From NCBI GenBank assembly GCA_015501595.1, contig JADNRX010000001.1, positions 62,001-126,000 on the forward strand: a stretch of 64,000 nt of DNA. The letters are read 5' to 3'. The translations under genes and the position numbers were made by a program. Every line of letters starts with the position of its first letter. Position 1 is the first letter of the stretch. The stretch is from Hymenopellis radicata (taxonomy: Eukaryota; Basidiomycota; Agaricomycetes; Agaricales; Physalacriaceae). The notes beneath the pieces are model-generated. The model was not told the origin of the DNA, ran no database searches, and worked only from the letters and a program-made list of their open reading frames with translations. This document shows positions 33,940 through 46,582 of the stretch, piece by piece.

Positions 33940-36900
33940 ATGTACCTCCACGTCGCCAACAGCCCACGGGCACTATATCTTGTAACGAGCTCACACGATG
34001 AACGCCAAGGACGACCGCGACGAGTACTCGTATTCCGCCCAGGAGAACGCCACAATCAGGCCGTTGTCGAATTTCTGCCGAAGGACGAGGTCGACCTCAA
34101 CCATACCGTCAGGCTAACGAATAGAGTCATAAAAGGCTGTCTTGGGCTGATCTTAATTGACAATGGTGCGCCCGTTGTACGCAAATTTACCCTCATTAAA
34201 GGCGACATTCAGACATATTCCTCGCGCTTGTGACTAGCACGACTGAAATTGGGAATACACGTCCATCGGCCGCGTTTCCAGAGTCGGTTGCCCGCATACA
34301 CGAGGTCTGCTTCTACAGCTTGACCTCATCGGTCTGGGATGATGCTTCAGTGGTCGCAGGGGACGTGTCTTCCAGTCCAGATTACGCGGAGCTCGCAGCT
34401 TCGCAGTCGACGCAGATATTTGAGCACCCTTGCATGCCGTTGACCAAGATAATGTCCTCTGGATCCTTCTACTATGCTTTGGATTCCCAGTGGGATCTCT
34501 CCTCGCGCTTGTCACATCGGCTGACCAAGGAGCCCGGCGATGGCCCCTCCTTCGACGAACGCTACGTCTGGAACGAATACATTGCACGAAGCTTGTTGGA
34601 TTTTCGGGAGCGATTATCGCAACGCGAAAGAGATGAGCTTGATCAATGTCATTTCATCGTACGTCGTTGGTATTTGTTCCCGTACTTCATCTAACTGTAT
34701 CAGATCCTCGCTATACAAGGATATGTCGGTATCAACTCAATGGCCCTTCCAATGCCGCCAACGGATGGAAAACCCTCAATAGCAACCCTCTGTTTGATAT
34801 CACGTCTTGGATCCAAGCGAGCCGGGACCCGTTTTAACACGAGAGGTGTTGACGACGATGGTCATTGTGCCAATTTTGTCGAGGTTGGTCCTTCCCAATT
34901 CTTCACACAACCCTCCTTCTAAGCTGTCGCTAGACCGAAATCCTGTTCAGTACTGATCAACACTGCGTTAGCTATGTACAAGTTCGAGGCAGTGTCCCAT
35001 GTATGTACTTTGCCTTTCTAATACATTTCATTTCCACGAAATTGAGACATCACATTGTAGTATTCTGGGAGCAACAGGGTCTTCAAACCTTTGGACAGCG
35101 GATACAGATCACTCGCCCTCACGCATCACAACCTGCGTTTGAGAGGCATTTCTCTCATCTCACAGAGGAGTATGGTGGTGTCCACGTCATCAACTTGCTG
35201 GGCACTAAGGAAAATGAGGCCATTCTAACGAGCGCATACGCCCGGCATCTCCAGCTAGCCAGAAGTGTATTCGGTGAATCGTTAGGTATCACCCACTTTG
35301 ACTTCCATAATGCTGTGAGGCTTGGCGGTCATGATAGCGTCCCAAGAGAATTAAGGTGCTTGCGCTTTGAACTTGTCAAACTCTTTCACACTCATATGTG
35401 TTGTAGACGAATAGAATCCATCACTGATCATGTTGACCAATACGGATTCACCATGGCTGACTCGAACACCGACGAACTGGTGACTGAGCAAAAAGGGGTG
35501 TTCCGTACGAACTGTTTGGACTGGTACGTACTTTCATGCTCTGTTTTCGTGTACTGATTCTCGAACAGCTTAGACCGCACAAACGTTGTCCAGGATATCC
35601 TCTCGAGACTGACCCTTGAGCAGTACATGTTGCTGGTGAGGCGTGAATGGGTGCATTCGAACATTCTGTGGGCGTATCATCGAGAGCTATGGGCTGAGAA
35701 CGGTGACGCACTTTCACGCATATACGCGGGAACGGGCGCTTTGAATACCAGTTTCACACGCACAGGGAAGCGGACGTTGGGCGGCCTTTTGTCCGATGCT
35801 ACTAAGAGCGTGTCGCGCGCGTATATCAACAATTTCCAGGACAAGGGCAAACAGATGGCTATTGACATGCTACTGGTAGTTAATTTTCCCTTGAGGCCGC
35901 TTCCTGCATATTCTGACCTTTCGCTTTGAGGGCAATATGAGCTTGCAGCAGCCCGTCACGATATTTGACCCCATCCACGACTCGGTTAGACAAGCATTAG
36001 AGCAAAGGTGGCGTTTAACCGAGTCTCTAGGATTTTTTGTTAAACAAGGCGTAGGCTATCGGAATATTCTACCACTAAGCAATGCACGATATTTGTTGGA
36101 ACCTGGAACCTGAACGGACGGGTAGGCGCTTGTCTTCTGGGAAATGTAGATCTCCGCCTGATGATAGTTTCGTAGCCACCTTCTGAGTCGCTTCTGCCTT
36201 GGTTGTTTCCTCGAGAGAGTGCGTCCTATGTTTTGCTGAGCATCATATGAATCTCATCACCATTTGTAGGCGTGTCCGAGTATGTTTGAGAATGATGTGC
36301 TCTCTCGTAAACTCAACATCACCTTAGCCCGGATGTCTTCGTACTTGGCTTCCAGGAAATTGTTCCACTTACAGCTCAACAAATAGTGCAAACTGATCCC
36401 GAAAAACGGTCAGTCCTCATCATGGTTAGTCACAATTCTCGTCTTACTCGTGGGTAGACGAATGTGGGAGGCTCGAATACTGGAGACACTGGAGCGTCGA
36501 CCAAATAAGAAAAGCTCTTACGTTTTGCTTCGAAGTGAGCAGGTAGGCACTCGGTGTTCCCTTGGCGCATCCCATTACCCTGCTCACGCTGAATCAGCTA
36601 GTCGGAACTGCACTATTCGTTCTTGCGAAAGCCGAGTTAACACCCGTGATTCGTAACGTAGAGGCCACATCACGAAAGGTGTGTGTTCATTTCCGTTGTG
36701 CTCGATGTCAGCTAAGCCTTGGATAGACTGGTCTGCGTGGGATGTCTGGTAACAAGGGTGCTGTGGGCATTCGCTTGCAGTATCACGACACAAGCTTCTG
36801 TTTCCTGACTGCGCATCTCGCTGCGGGGCATGCAAATGTCGATGAACGAAATGCGGACTACAGGACGATCAACAATGACTTGCATTTCTTGAAGGGCAAG

Positions 36901-37987
36901 ACTATCACCAGTCATGAGTAGGTCGCATGTTGCTGTCCCGGATCGTAGCTCATCATACACAGTAATATTATCTGGGCCGCGGATACCAACTACCGAATCG
37001 ACTTAGATAATGACACTGTTAGACCGCTGGCGGAAGCTGATGATTTCGACACGCTGGTGTCGGCTGATCAAGTACGTTTGAACTTCACTGATTTCGGAGA
37101 TATCCTCATGGTTGTTCGCAGCTCAAGCAAGTGATGGACGCCCGTATAGCTTTCGCTGGTTACGAAGAAGGCCCCCTTTTGTTTAGACCAACGTACCGTT
37201 ACGACTTGGGGACCGATAATTACGATACGAGTGAAAAGTACCGGATACCTGCGTGGACTGGTGAGGCATACAACCCTTCTATCGACATCACCATCTGACG
37301 AATCTGTAGATCGTATTCTGTACCGCGGACACCAGCTTGACCTCGCGGTGTATGCGAGAGCTGAGTTGAAGGGTTCTGATCATCGGCCTGGTACTGTTTC
37401 CGTTCATCTCGCCATATACGTTCTATTAAAGCTTGTTTTTCTTTCTGGGCAGTGTTTGCGTTGTTCAGAGCTGACGTCCGCATTATTGATACTGCGAAGC
37501 GCGCGGCGCTGTCACAAATACTGTTGGACAGTGTAGTAGCGACTGCACCGGGAGAGAAGCTGGATGAAAAGCTTGCTGCTTTAACGATCTCCCTCAACCA
37601 TCAACATGACCGTAAGCCTCTCGTTTATTAAGGTTACGACGTTCTTCTCATCATCGCCCTCAGTCCCATTACCGAGCACAGACGATGCCGCATGGTGGAA
37701 TACGCCCGGTATGAACGGTTCATCCTGTCTTCTGTGATATAGTCTTATTCTTTCTACAAGAATATCCTAATGGCGTGTTGCCCTTGCCGGAATTCAGCGC
37801 GCTTTCTGAGATGAGAAAGAAGAAGAACCCCTTCGATGCTTTCGACTCTCCGTTATCTTCATCGCCAACTTCTTCTGACGAAGAACTATTCATGCATGCT
37901 TTGTCTCTGCCTACGCCTATGGAACCGACGCCTATGCGAAAACCTCCACCTCCACCACCGCCTTTACGCATCACGAAATCCGATTAG
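33940..37987 (+). CDS. Synaptojanin-like inositol polyphosphate phosphatase (Sac1 + 5-phosphatase domains)
   Basis: Relative of yeast Inp51/52/53, which strips PI phosphates at the plasma membrane during endocytosis. 21 exons: 33940-34165, 34213-34658, 34704-34883, 34934-35000, 35061-35355, 35407-35523, 35569-35875, 35931-36007, 36055-36121, 36176-36218, 36270-36279, 36328-36408, 36458-36542, 36598-36678, 36727-36917, 36963-37071, 37122-37260, 37310-37390, 37453-37611, 37664-37708, 37761-37987; 1010 aa. The Sac domain carries [22 protein letters not shown] and the Cys-x5-Arg loop NCLDCLDRTN. The 5-phosphatase domain has [67 protein letters not shown] and GSDHRPV. A Pro-rich tail ([11 protein letters not shown]) could bind SH3 domains. 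Every phase agrees, including a 10 nt microexon at 36270. Confidence 0.95.
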
Positions 37988-38162
37988 GACAATATTAGTA
38001 TTACATGCTACATCACGACGGACTAATATATAGACTCAGAGGTGAATGGCAGGGGACCTAGTGCATGTAAGAATCGAAGTTCAAGCGCCAACACAAACCC
38101 CACACGTCCATGAAAACGACGTATCAAAAGCGCCACAATAGTACGATACATGACCAGAAGTC

Positions 38163-39970
38163 TTAGATGATCCCTTGTTTCTTGAGATCCTCGTATGTCT
38201 TTCGGTTGTAGACGTTACCCTCTTCATCCTCCAACTCTTCCATCGTTTCCATCTCAAATATCTCATGACGGCCCTCTTGTTTTAACTTCTCAGCCACTAA
38301 GAAAATACGTCAGAAAAGTAATCAAATTGCAAAGCGCAAGCAACTTACAAGCAAGGGCGTCATCGATACCAGTGATTTCATGGAAGTGTTTGGTGTTGGG
38401 AAGACCCAAAGCCCGCATACCGAACGCATGTCGGGACTCTTGGAAATGACGATCAAAGTTTTTCCTGTAAACGAATATAAGGTTGAGAGGAGGAAATTCG
38501 AATCACAGAACTCACCGTCCCATGTATACATGGTCTGAGCATATCTCGCAGCGGTATTCTACACCCAAACCATGCAGTTTGTAGAGCCAGTACGGAATTG
38601 GTTTGCCGTCCCAGCCCAGAGGAAGTTTGAGTGGATTGTATATGCGCTCTTCCTCCTCCTCCTCCTGGTCTTCTTTCTCAGCATTCGGGGCTGGGGTCGG
38701 TACAGAAGGCTTCGCCTGATCTAACAGCTCCTGCTCTCTTTCACGGGCCGTGAGTGAGAATCTTCGCTCAACATTTGATTTGGTGTCGTTGAGCAAAGGT
38801 ATGAGAGCCACCAGGATGGATGTACATAGGTGTGAGTGAAGAGCAGAGTTGCGCAAGCGCATTTTCAGCGAGGACTGCTGGGCAGGCTGCGAGGGAGGGG
38901 CCATATCGCCGTTGGGGTTGGCAGCGGGAGCTGCTGCACCAGACTCGGCCAGCTTTGCAGAGGCCTTGACGTGTTTTTTTGAAGTGAGATGGGCATCGTA
39001 GACGGTCTGCTTGCTGTAGTGTTTTTGGCCTTGAAATAGGTAAAAAAGTGCTCATATTGTACCATAGTGAAGAGTACGTACATGCAGCACACCATATCCC
39101 AGTGCCGTTGGCGTCAGCCTTGGGCGTTGTCTCCTCCCAGCCTTTGAGTTCTCCGGCATCCCATAGCTTCGTAAACTCGGCGTCTGCTTCGCGCTGGTTG
39201 GCGTCGGTGTCGGTGAGAGGCAGTGTACGCTTTGCAAAGGAGAGCAAGTACGCATACAAAGCTGTTATGTATCTGGGAAGCGATTAGACAAAGACAGAGA
39301 GGACAACTGGCAGCTTACAATTCAAAATCCTTTGTAAATCGAGTCTCCTTGGAAAGGTCTCGATGAATGGTGCCGCTTTGAGCAGCCAGAAGCAGGTCAA
39401 GATATTGCAGATACCCTGGTCGTTTTCCGATGTTCTTCAGATTGGAATACGCAGTATGATTGGCATAGAGGTCAAGATATTTTCCATAAGCCTCCTCGCC
39501 AGAAAATAATAAGGAAATGGCTGCAAGATATTGGTGTACGCGTCGACAAAAAGTCAAGAAAAACACGCACGGTCCTCCTCGGCGTACTCGTCGTCGTCGT
39601 CCTGGTTGTGCTCTTCCAGCAGTGCAGCCAGTTCAAGCTCAAACCCTCCTGCGACAGAATCAGGATACTTGCTGTGGTGTTCTTGGAGTTTAACCAACCG
39701 CGCGTAGAACTCCGACAAGTTGTCGCTAGGCTGGTTTTGCTGGGGCGACAGAGCGTCAATCTCGACCTTTCGGGTGTCCTCGTCGTCGTAGAGGCCGTTC
39801 AGGGCGACGGCGCGCGAGGATATGCGGTCGAGCATCTGGGAGGCATGGTGCTCGTTTTGCAGCCTGCCCTCGTGCGTCGGCGCATTTCTCGACAGCACGG
39901 TGTATAGGGCGCGCTCGAAACGTTCGATTTCCTCATGGGTCTGCCGTTGGATCTCTATGACTGAATCCAT
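38163..39970 (-). CDS. SF3A3: Splicing factor 3A subunit 3 (SF3a60/Prp9 family)
   Basis: Part of SF3a in the U2 snRNP, needed for pre-spliceosome formation. Exons (minus): 39970-39571, 39520-39319, 39272-39082, 39029-38516, 38464-38349, 38296-38163; 518 aa. The N-terminus is [22 protein letters not shown], then [34 protein letters not shown]2H2 finger spans an intron ([23 protein letters not shown]). The C-terminal U1-type finger is [39 protein letters not shown]. It is followed by [20 protein letters not shown], and the end is [14 protein letters not shown]. Head-to-head with FAL1, with 65 bp between start codons, so regulation may be shared. Confidence 0.96.
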
Positions 39971-40035
39971 GGTCGTTGTTGGCGGCAGCGAACAAATTGA
40001 AACTCCGACTCTCCCTTCAACACCGTCACAGCAAA

Positions 40036-41634
<1,599 letters not shown>

Positions 41635-44372
41635 ACCCACATCGTGCACATTATTTCATCCTATATTCGATTATGTAGTGTATACAGTAGCGTTTCTCTT
41701 TCTCTAGCTGATCAATGTTTGTAACTGGTGACTTGTTGACTTCTCTGTCACTTTCCGCAGACAACGTGAGGTTTCTCTCTTTCCCCACGCACGCAGGTTG
41801 AGTTGGATCTAGGCGGAATTCTTCTTATATTATTCTCGGTGGACATACGCTCAACTAGTGCGGCAATTTCCTTTGACACACCCGTTTGCACGCGATAGGC
41901 ACCAAGGTGAACAAAACGAAGTCCCGGTCCATCCTTTGAGGGCCTACTCAGGATGCGTGCCTAGGCCAGTAACGCCTTTCGCGGGCACGTGTCCTTGATT
42001 CTGCCGGAGCGTGGATAGAATGTGGCGTGGATTTGCAGCCTGAGATGACAATGAAACCGCGAGATTGGCGCAGGTTCACATGTGAACTAGTTTATTGGAG
42101 ACGAAAAACGCGCCGTTTTCTCGCTTTCGCTGGGGAGATGGTTTCCGCCGACTTCAATTCCAGGAGAAGACGCCGCGGGAGGCAAACGGCGAAAGAACCG
42201 TGAGGGCCACTCACAACAATCGGTGAAACGCGACTCCCAGGCTAATGATATGGTCGCGGGCCGCCTATCTCGACTCATCCGTGGTAAAAAAGGTCTGGAT
42301 CGTATCGAGTACCAACATGATGTGATGTTGGCTTTGCGTATGTTCTGGGTTTCTGTCCATGCGCGGCTGCTTTCATAGATCATGTGTGCAAAATCGAGAA
42401 GGAGCTTTAACGTTGTGAAAGGCGTGGGCCACTGGGATAACTGTTTAACACGATTCTTGATTGATTGATTAAGACTTCTCGTGATCGTGGCGCGGCGGTG
42501 GTGAACTAGTAACCCAAAATAGAGGCGCCACACTTTCGCGTGCCAAGCTCTCCCTGCAGCCATTATGTTTTCAGATACGAGAGATGCAGATGCACGTGGC
42601 AGGGCGTTCATCGAAACGTCTACCAATGAGGTATCGGTTTTAGCCGCGCTCAGACAGATGCACCGAAGAAGATTCTCTCTGGGAATGATATGTCTCCGGC
42701 GTAGTGGTTTCCGACAGTCATCTCCGCGGGTTTTGCGGATTCCACGCAGTCATGACACGACGTGCAAGCATGGATGGTGTGTACAGAAAACCAGGTGACG
42801 AGTCCGAGACCGACGCATGTTATGTCTGAAGGCTGATATGAAGCATCGATGGACACAATCGGCGTACCTTGGACGAAGCTTGCAGTCATCGAGAGCCCTT
42901 CAAGTAATGCTATCGCCAAAACCATAATGAACATCAACGCGTTAACGATGTTCAACCGAAATCCGATACGCGGAGTCAACCAAGTCGGGATGTTGAGACC
43001 ACCTGGGATTCAACGTCCCCTAACATCGTTCGAGGCAGGCGAACTGCGGGAGTTTGAGTGAAGGAGAGGGTTCGTTGATCACCAACTCATAATGAACACC
43101 GTTCGCCAGAGATACCGGGGGGTCGGGAGCGAGTCTTCCACCATTGAATGCAGCCGAGCGGGGGGGAGCTGAGTAATGAAATGGAAACCTTGCGAACCCA
43201 GCGACTTTCCATTCGACACTGTTGGAGTGGCGAAGCCCCCAAATTGACACCCTGTACATTTTAGGCGTAGACTTGACGTCCTATTAATGACTTGCGGGAG
43301 AGAAAAAGAAACCCTTACCAAAAGCCGCCATTCGATCCCAATTCAAAGTCGATTCGGCGCCAACTTTTGGGTAACGATGCACTTTCCCAGGTATCCTGAA
43401 AGCAAATGCCGTTGGTGAGGTCCCTGGCGAGAGGCGTTAATAACTGACGACATGCGTGATGCCTCAGACATCGCAACGTGCCGGTTTGTTTGGTATATAA
43501 GGGCTCGCGCGTTTGGCTGTCGAAAGTAGAGCTCTCTCATCTCTTACCACTCACTCTCTACCACACAACCGTCCTCATGTGCATTTCGCGACAGTGAGTC
43601 TTCCCACTTTCAGGAATGGGCGATCCTTGACTTACCTTTGATTCAACAGAGTTTGCCATTTCTATACGAAGTACGGGATGTCGTTCGCGTAGTCCTCTCC
43701 ACTTACTTACACGTTTGCCGAGCTCAGATGTCAGCATGGTATCACCATGGTACGAATTTTTGCGGACGGACACGATATTCGATGCTAAATCTGTCCGCAA
43801 TCCAGCCCGACGAAGAGGTACTGTAAACGTCGTACACTTCCGTGTCAACGCTGAGGCCGGGATAGATCACCTGCGACTCCCCTAGGTGCAAGGTTAGCCC
43901 AGCGCATCCGCGGAACTGCAGCCTCCCTGCTTGCAGGAAGACTTGCTGGCAACAGTAAGTCTCGTCTTCAGCCGTCTGCGACGAATGCTGACGCCATGGC
44001 CCAAGTCGCCAATATCCCCAGCAGTATAGTGCGTCGACCTAAGCTTTGGCGCCATGAAACTAACTCGTGATTACAGCTGTTACAAAGAACGAGTTCTGTC
44101 CAGACTGCGTGCGCCAGGGTAAAGGCGTGAATGGTCGCAAAGTTTGATGTTGACTGTATGAAGTGCGCGTAGCAACCGAGCCAAGCATCCATGTACTATA
44201 GGATTCAATTTTACACGACGCCTGAGACGAAAGCAATACAAATGAGCACTATGAAATACAACACACACCAAGCGCGACGAGACAGCGAGCACCAGTGGCG
44301 AGATGGAGAGACGGCGGCTTAGAGACAGAGCCGACGGATGTACTAGAAGGAAGAACAATATGCCGCCACCAA
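41635..44372. other. Gene-poor 2.7 kb region
   Basis: No convincing gene. The minus strand has a short open frame with a strong hydrophobic segment (42650-42979, around NIVNALMFIMVLAIALLEG) and a second at 43020-43259. They might be exons of a membrane protein, but no splice plan with a start and conserved motif could be built. A longer minus frame at 42087-42626 has no domain. Confidence 0.4.
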
Positions 44373-44846
44373 TCAATCGTCGACGATGTTGTGCTTTTTC
44401 TTGAGCTGGACCAGCTCTTCTTCTCGTTTCGCGAGGTCCGCTTTAGCTGCCGCCGCATCTTGTTTGGCAGGCATGTGGTATAGAACGACGATGTATCGTT
44501 CTTGAAGATGGAAACCGTTCAGATGATCAAGTGCATTCTTAGCCTGACATTCAGAAGTCAGTACTTTCCGAGGGCACAAAACGGGATATGCACGCACATC
44601 CATGACGTCGTCAAAGACGACAAAGGCCGTTCCTCTCGTCTTTTGCTCATTTCCGATACGAATTTGGCGGATGGTGCCGTACCGTCCGAACAAGTCATAC
44701 AAATCTTCTCCCGTGATTTGGTAGCTGAGATTCTTCACAAACAAGATGCGGTTTGCGCCAGGGGGCAGCTTACTCTGTTCGGGTCCTTGTTAAGTCGGTG
44801 ATGTTAGTGAAACAAGGGGACACACCGCAGGTCGTGGAACAGCCAT
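44373..44846 (-). CDS. SF3B6: Splicing factor 3B subunit 6 (SF3b14/p14), RRM protein
   Basis: Small RRM protein of SF3b that lies near the branch-point adenosine in the U2 snRNP. Exons (minus): 44846-44826, 44774-44598, 44543-44373; 122 aa, normal size. RNP2 is ILFVKNL and RNP1 is KTRGTAFVVFDD. Between them is YQITGEDLYDLFGRYGTIRQIRIGN. The rest reads AKNALDHLNGFHLQERYIVVLYHM, and the tail is a charged helix ending KKKHNIVDD. The first exon (MAVPRPA) joins at an AG inside CCCGAACAG, chosen because it keeps phase and yields SKLPPGANRILFV. SF3a60 sits 4.5 kb to the left. Confidence 0.94.
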
Positions 44847-45216
44847 GAAGGTTGTGAGCAAGTAAGGCTGCTTGGTCAGCACAGCTTTTTTAGGCAATCA
44901 CCGCCCTTCTATTCGCAGACACGGCCAGGAGGATCGACAGACCAACGGTAACATGGAAACATTGTGACAAATTTAAAGATGCTCTTCTCGACAATGGAGG
45001 CTGTGGGGCTACTGAATGTATTCATGGGCGCCGCGTCTCCTAGTCCACCGGTCACCCCGTCTGCATCGCATCAACATTGCAGTGACCGGCGTATCCATAA
45101 CTACCCGCTTGACAATCCAACAATACTTAAGTATGAGAGTCTCATGCTGATCCTCTCTGTGCAACAGTGCAGGTCACTATTGCACCGTCCATGATTTACA
45201 GGTGCTGGTCGCCTTG
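44847..45216. other. Divergent spacer
   Basis: 370 bp between the divergent SF3b14 and four-TM protein genes; expected promoters. No other feature seen. Confidence 0.4.
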
Positions 45217-45810
45217 ATGTCCTCTTCCCTACGACGTTTACGATCCATCTCTTTCCCATCCGCCAAGATTCCTGATGCTCCCCTGCCTATGCCCAGACCG
45301 CTCTTCTACCTGACTTGTACATCGCTTTTCTTCACGACCATAGCGCTGATCGCATCCGCCCTCGACTACGGCGTCCTGTCTTTATGGGTGACCCCGCCAG
45401 CGTGTGTCATCACATACATTTTCCACATCACGGTCATAGTCCTTTCACGCCGTCCACGAAACATCGAGAACCCGTCCTATTTCTCAACCGTCATCGTATG
45501 CACATACATCATGGCCGTCCTTTGGTGTACTGCATTCGTCACGACTATGACTGTCCTTTTGGGCTACAGAGATGCCTTCACCCCAGAAGTTCTACACGGA
45601 CATTATGGGCTTCCGACGACGCGAGACACGCAACGTCTGCAGTGCGCCCTCACAGCTTTCGAGTTTGCAACGATGGTCGCAATAGGAGTGCAGGGACATT
45701 TGATCGCCAGCCAAGAAGGAGATCCAACGGCTTGGCGGCCGCCACCTGTACAGCCACGCTCAGTATGTGCTGAGCATTTGGAGAACGAATATGTGACTGA
45801 CCAAAAATAA
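45217..45810 (+). CDS. Four-span membrane protein, function unknown
   Basis: Single-exon gene of 197 codons. The frame is open from 45202 via a GTG, but the first ATG is 45217 (MSSSLRRLRSISFPS). Four hydrophobic segments are visible: LFYLTCTSLFFTTIALIASAL, LWVTPPACVITYIFHITVIVL, a long one from FSTVIVCTYIMAVLW to VTTMTVLLG, and ALTAFEFATMVAIGVQGHLIA. The N-terminus is basic and the C-terminus acidic, placing both ends on the cytosolic side by the positive-inside rule for the start. Such short four-TM proteins, Marvel-like in layout, are common in agaricomycetes with no known role. The 3' end faces the SWIM gene, with 85 bp between stops. Confidence 0.7.
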   Translation: MSSSLRRLRSISFPSAKIPDAPLPMPRPLFYLTCTSLFFTTIALIASALDYGVLSLWVTPPACVITYIFHITVIVLSRRPRNIENPSYFSTVIVCTYIMAVLWCTAFVTTMTVLLGYRDAFTPEVLHGHYGLPTTRDTQRLQCALTAFEFATMVAIGVQGHLIASQEGDPTAWRPPPVQPRSVCAEHLENEYVTDQK

Positions 45811-45895
45811 CAGAACTCCATCATGCCCATCCAGAGAGCTCCTACAGATTACTGAACACGATGTCGACGATTTAGAAAGCCAATGATTATAAGTC

Positions 45896-46460
45896 TTATA
45901 CGCCAAAACGAAGCTGCAATGTGGCGCAGAGCTCTTCCAGATCCATGGGTCTTTCATTGAAAGCGGAGAGACGTGACGCAAGCTTTACGGCGAGAATGTG
46001 TTTACACTGGCAACAGAATGAACAAAAGCATGATGAACGTGTAAGCACACACCATGATATGAGTTTTCGCAATTAAAACAGCATAACTATAAGCAGGACA
46101 TGGACAGAAATTTCGAGTTGGAGAGTTGTTCATCCCAAGGGTAACAGTATACGTTCCACTAGATCCAACGACTTCATAGTAAGTATAGCCCGAAGGAGTC
46201 TCGTATTTCATAGCTAGAGGCCCTCGTTAGTCCCAGTGGCCCAAGTAAGAGCAGAGTGCCTTTCACCATGTTCCCTATCAATAATGTCGAATGCAGCAAG
46301 AATGAGGTTGTCAGGAAACACCGCTCGAAGGCGATGAACTGCATCGTTCACTTGAACAAGATTTAGTACAGGTAGAGTCTAGTTGATGATACGAACAGTC
46401 ATCAGGTTCAATGGAATCGATAATGCAGTCTGCAGCTTGAAGAAGGGTAATGGAGACCAT
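45896..46460 (-). CDS. SWS1: SWIM zinc-finger protein, SWS1/Shu2 family
   Basis: Subunit of the Shu complex, which promotes Rad51 filament assembly in homologous recombination. Exons (minus): 46460-46397, 46350-46267, 46213-46053, 46006-45896; 139 aa. The diagnostic SWIM motif spans an intron: FCPCPAYSYAVL...IMCKHILAVKLA, that is CxC then CxH. Preceding text reads VHRLRAVFPDNLILAAFDIIDREHAMKYE and is consistent with ZSWIM7-type proteins. The protein is short but complete from ATG to stop. It is head-to-head with TRM11 (122 bp between ATGs). The SWIM call is firm. Membership in the Shu complex follows from the compact size and from a SWIM being the only domain. Confidence 0.88.
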
Positions 46461-46582
46461 TGCGTCCTTTCAGGATATCATGGTGGTGGTAAGTAGGAGA
46501 AAGAGATGCGGATCTCCGGGCCGGGATACAACTTGATCTTGACTGCCATCATCGTGACTCTTCAAAACTTTTTGTAGCCAGC

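Noticed and set aside
42087..42626. 180-codon minus-strand open frame in the gene-poor region
   Set aside because: Its composition looks random, no domain or splice partners were found, and it sits among other unsupported frames.
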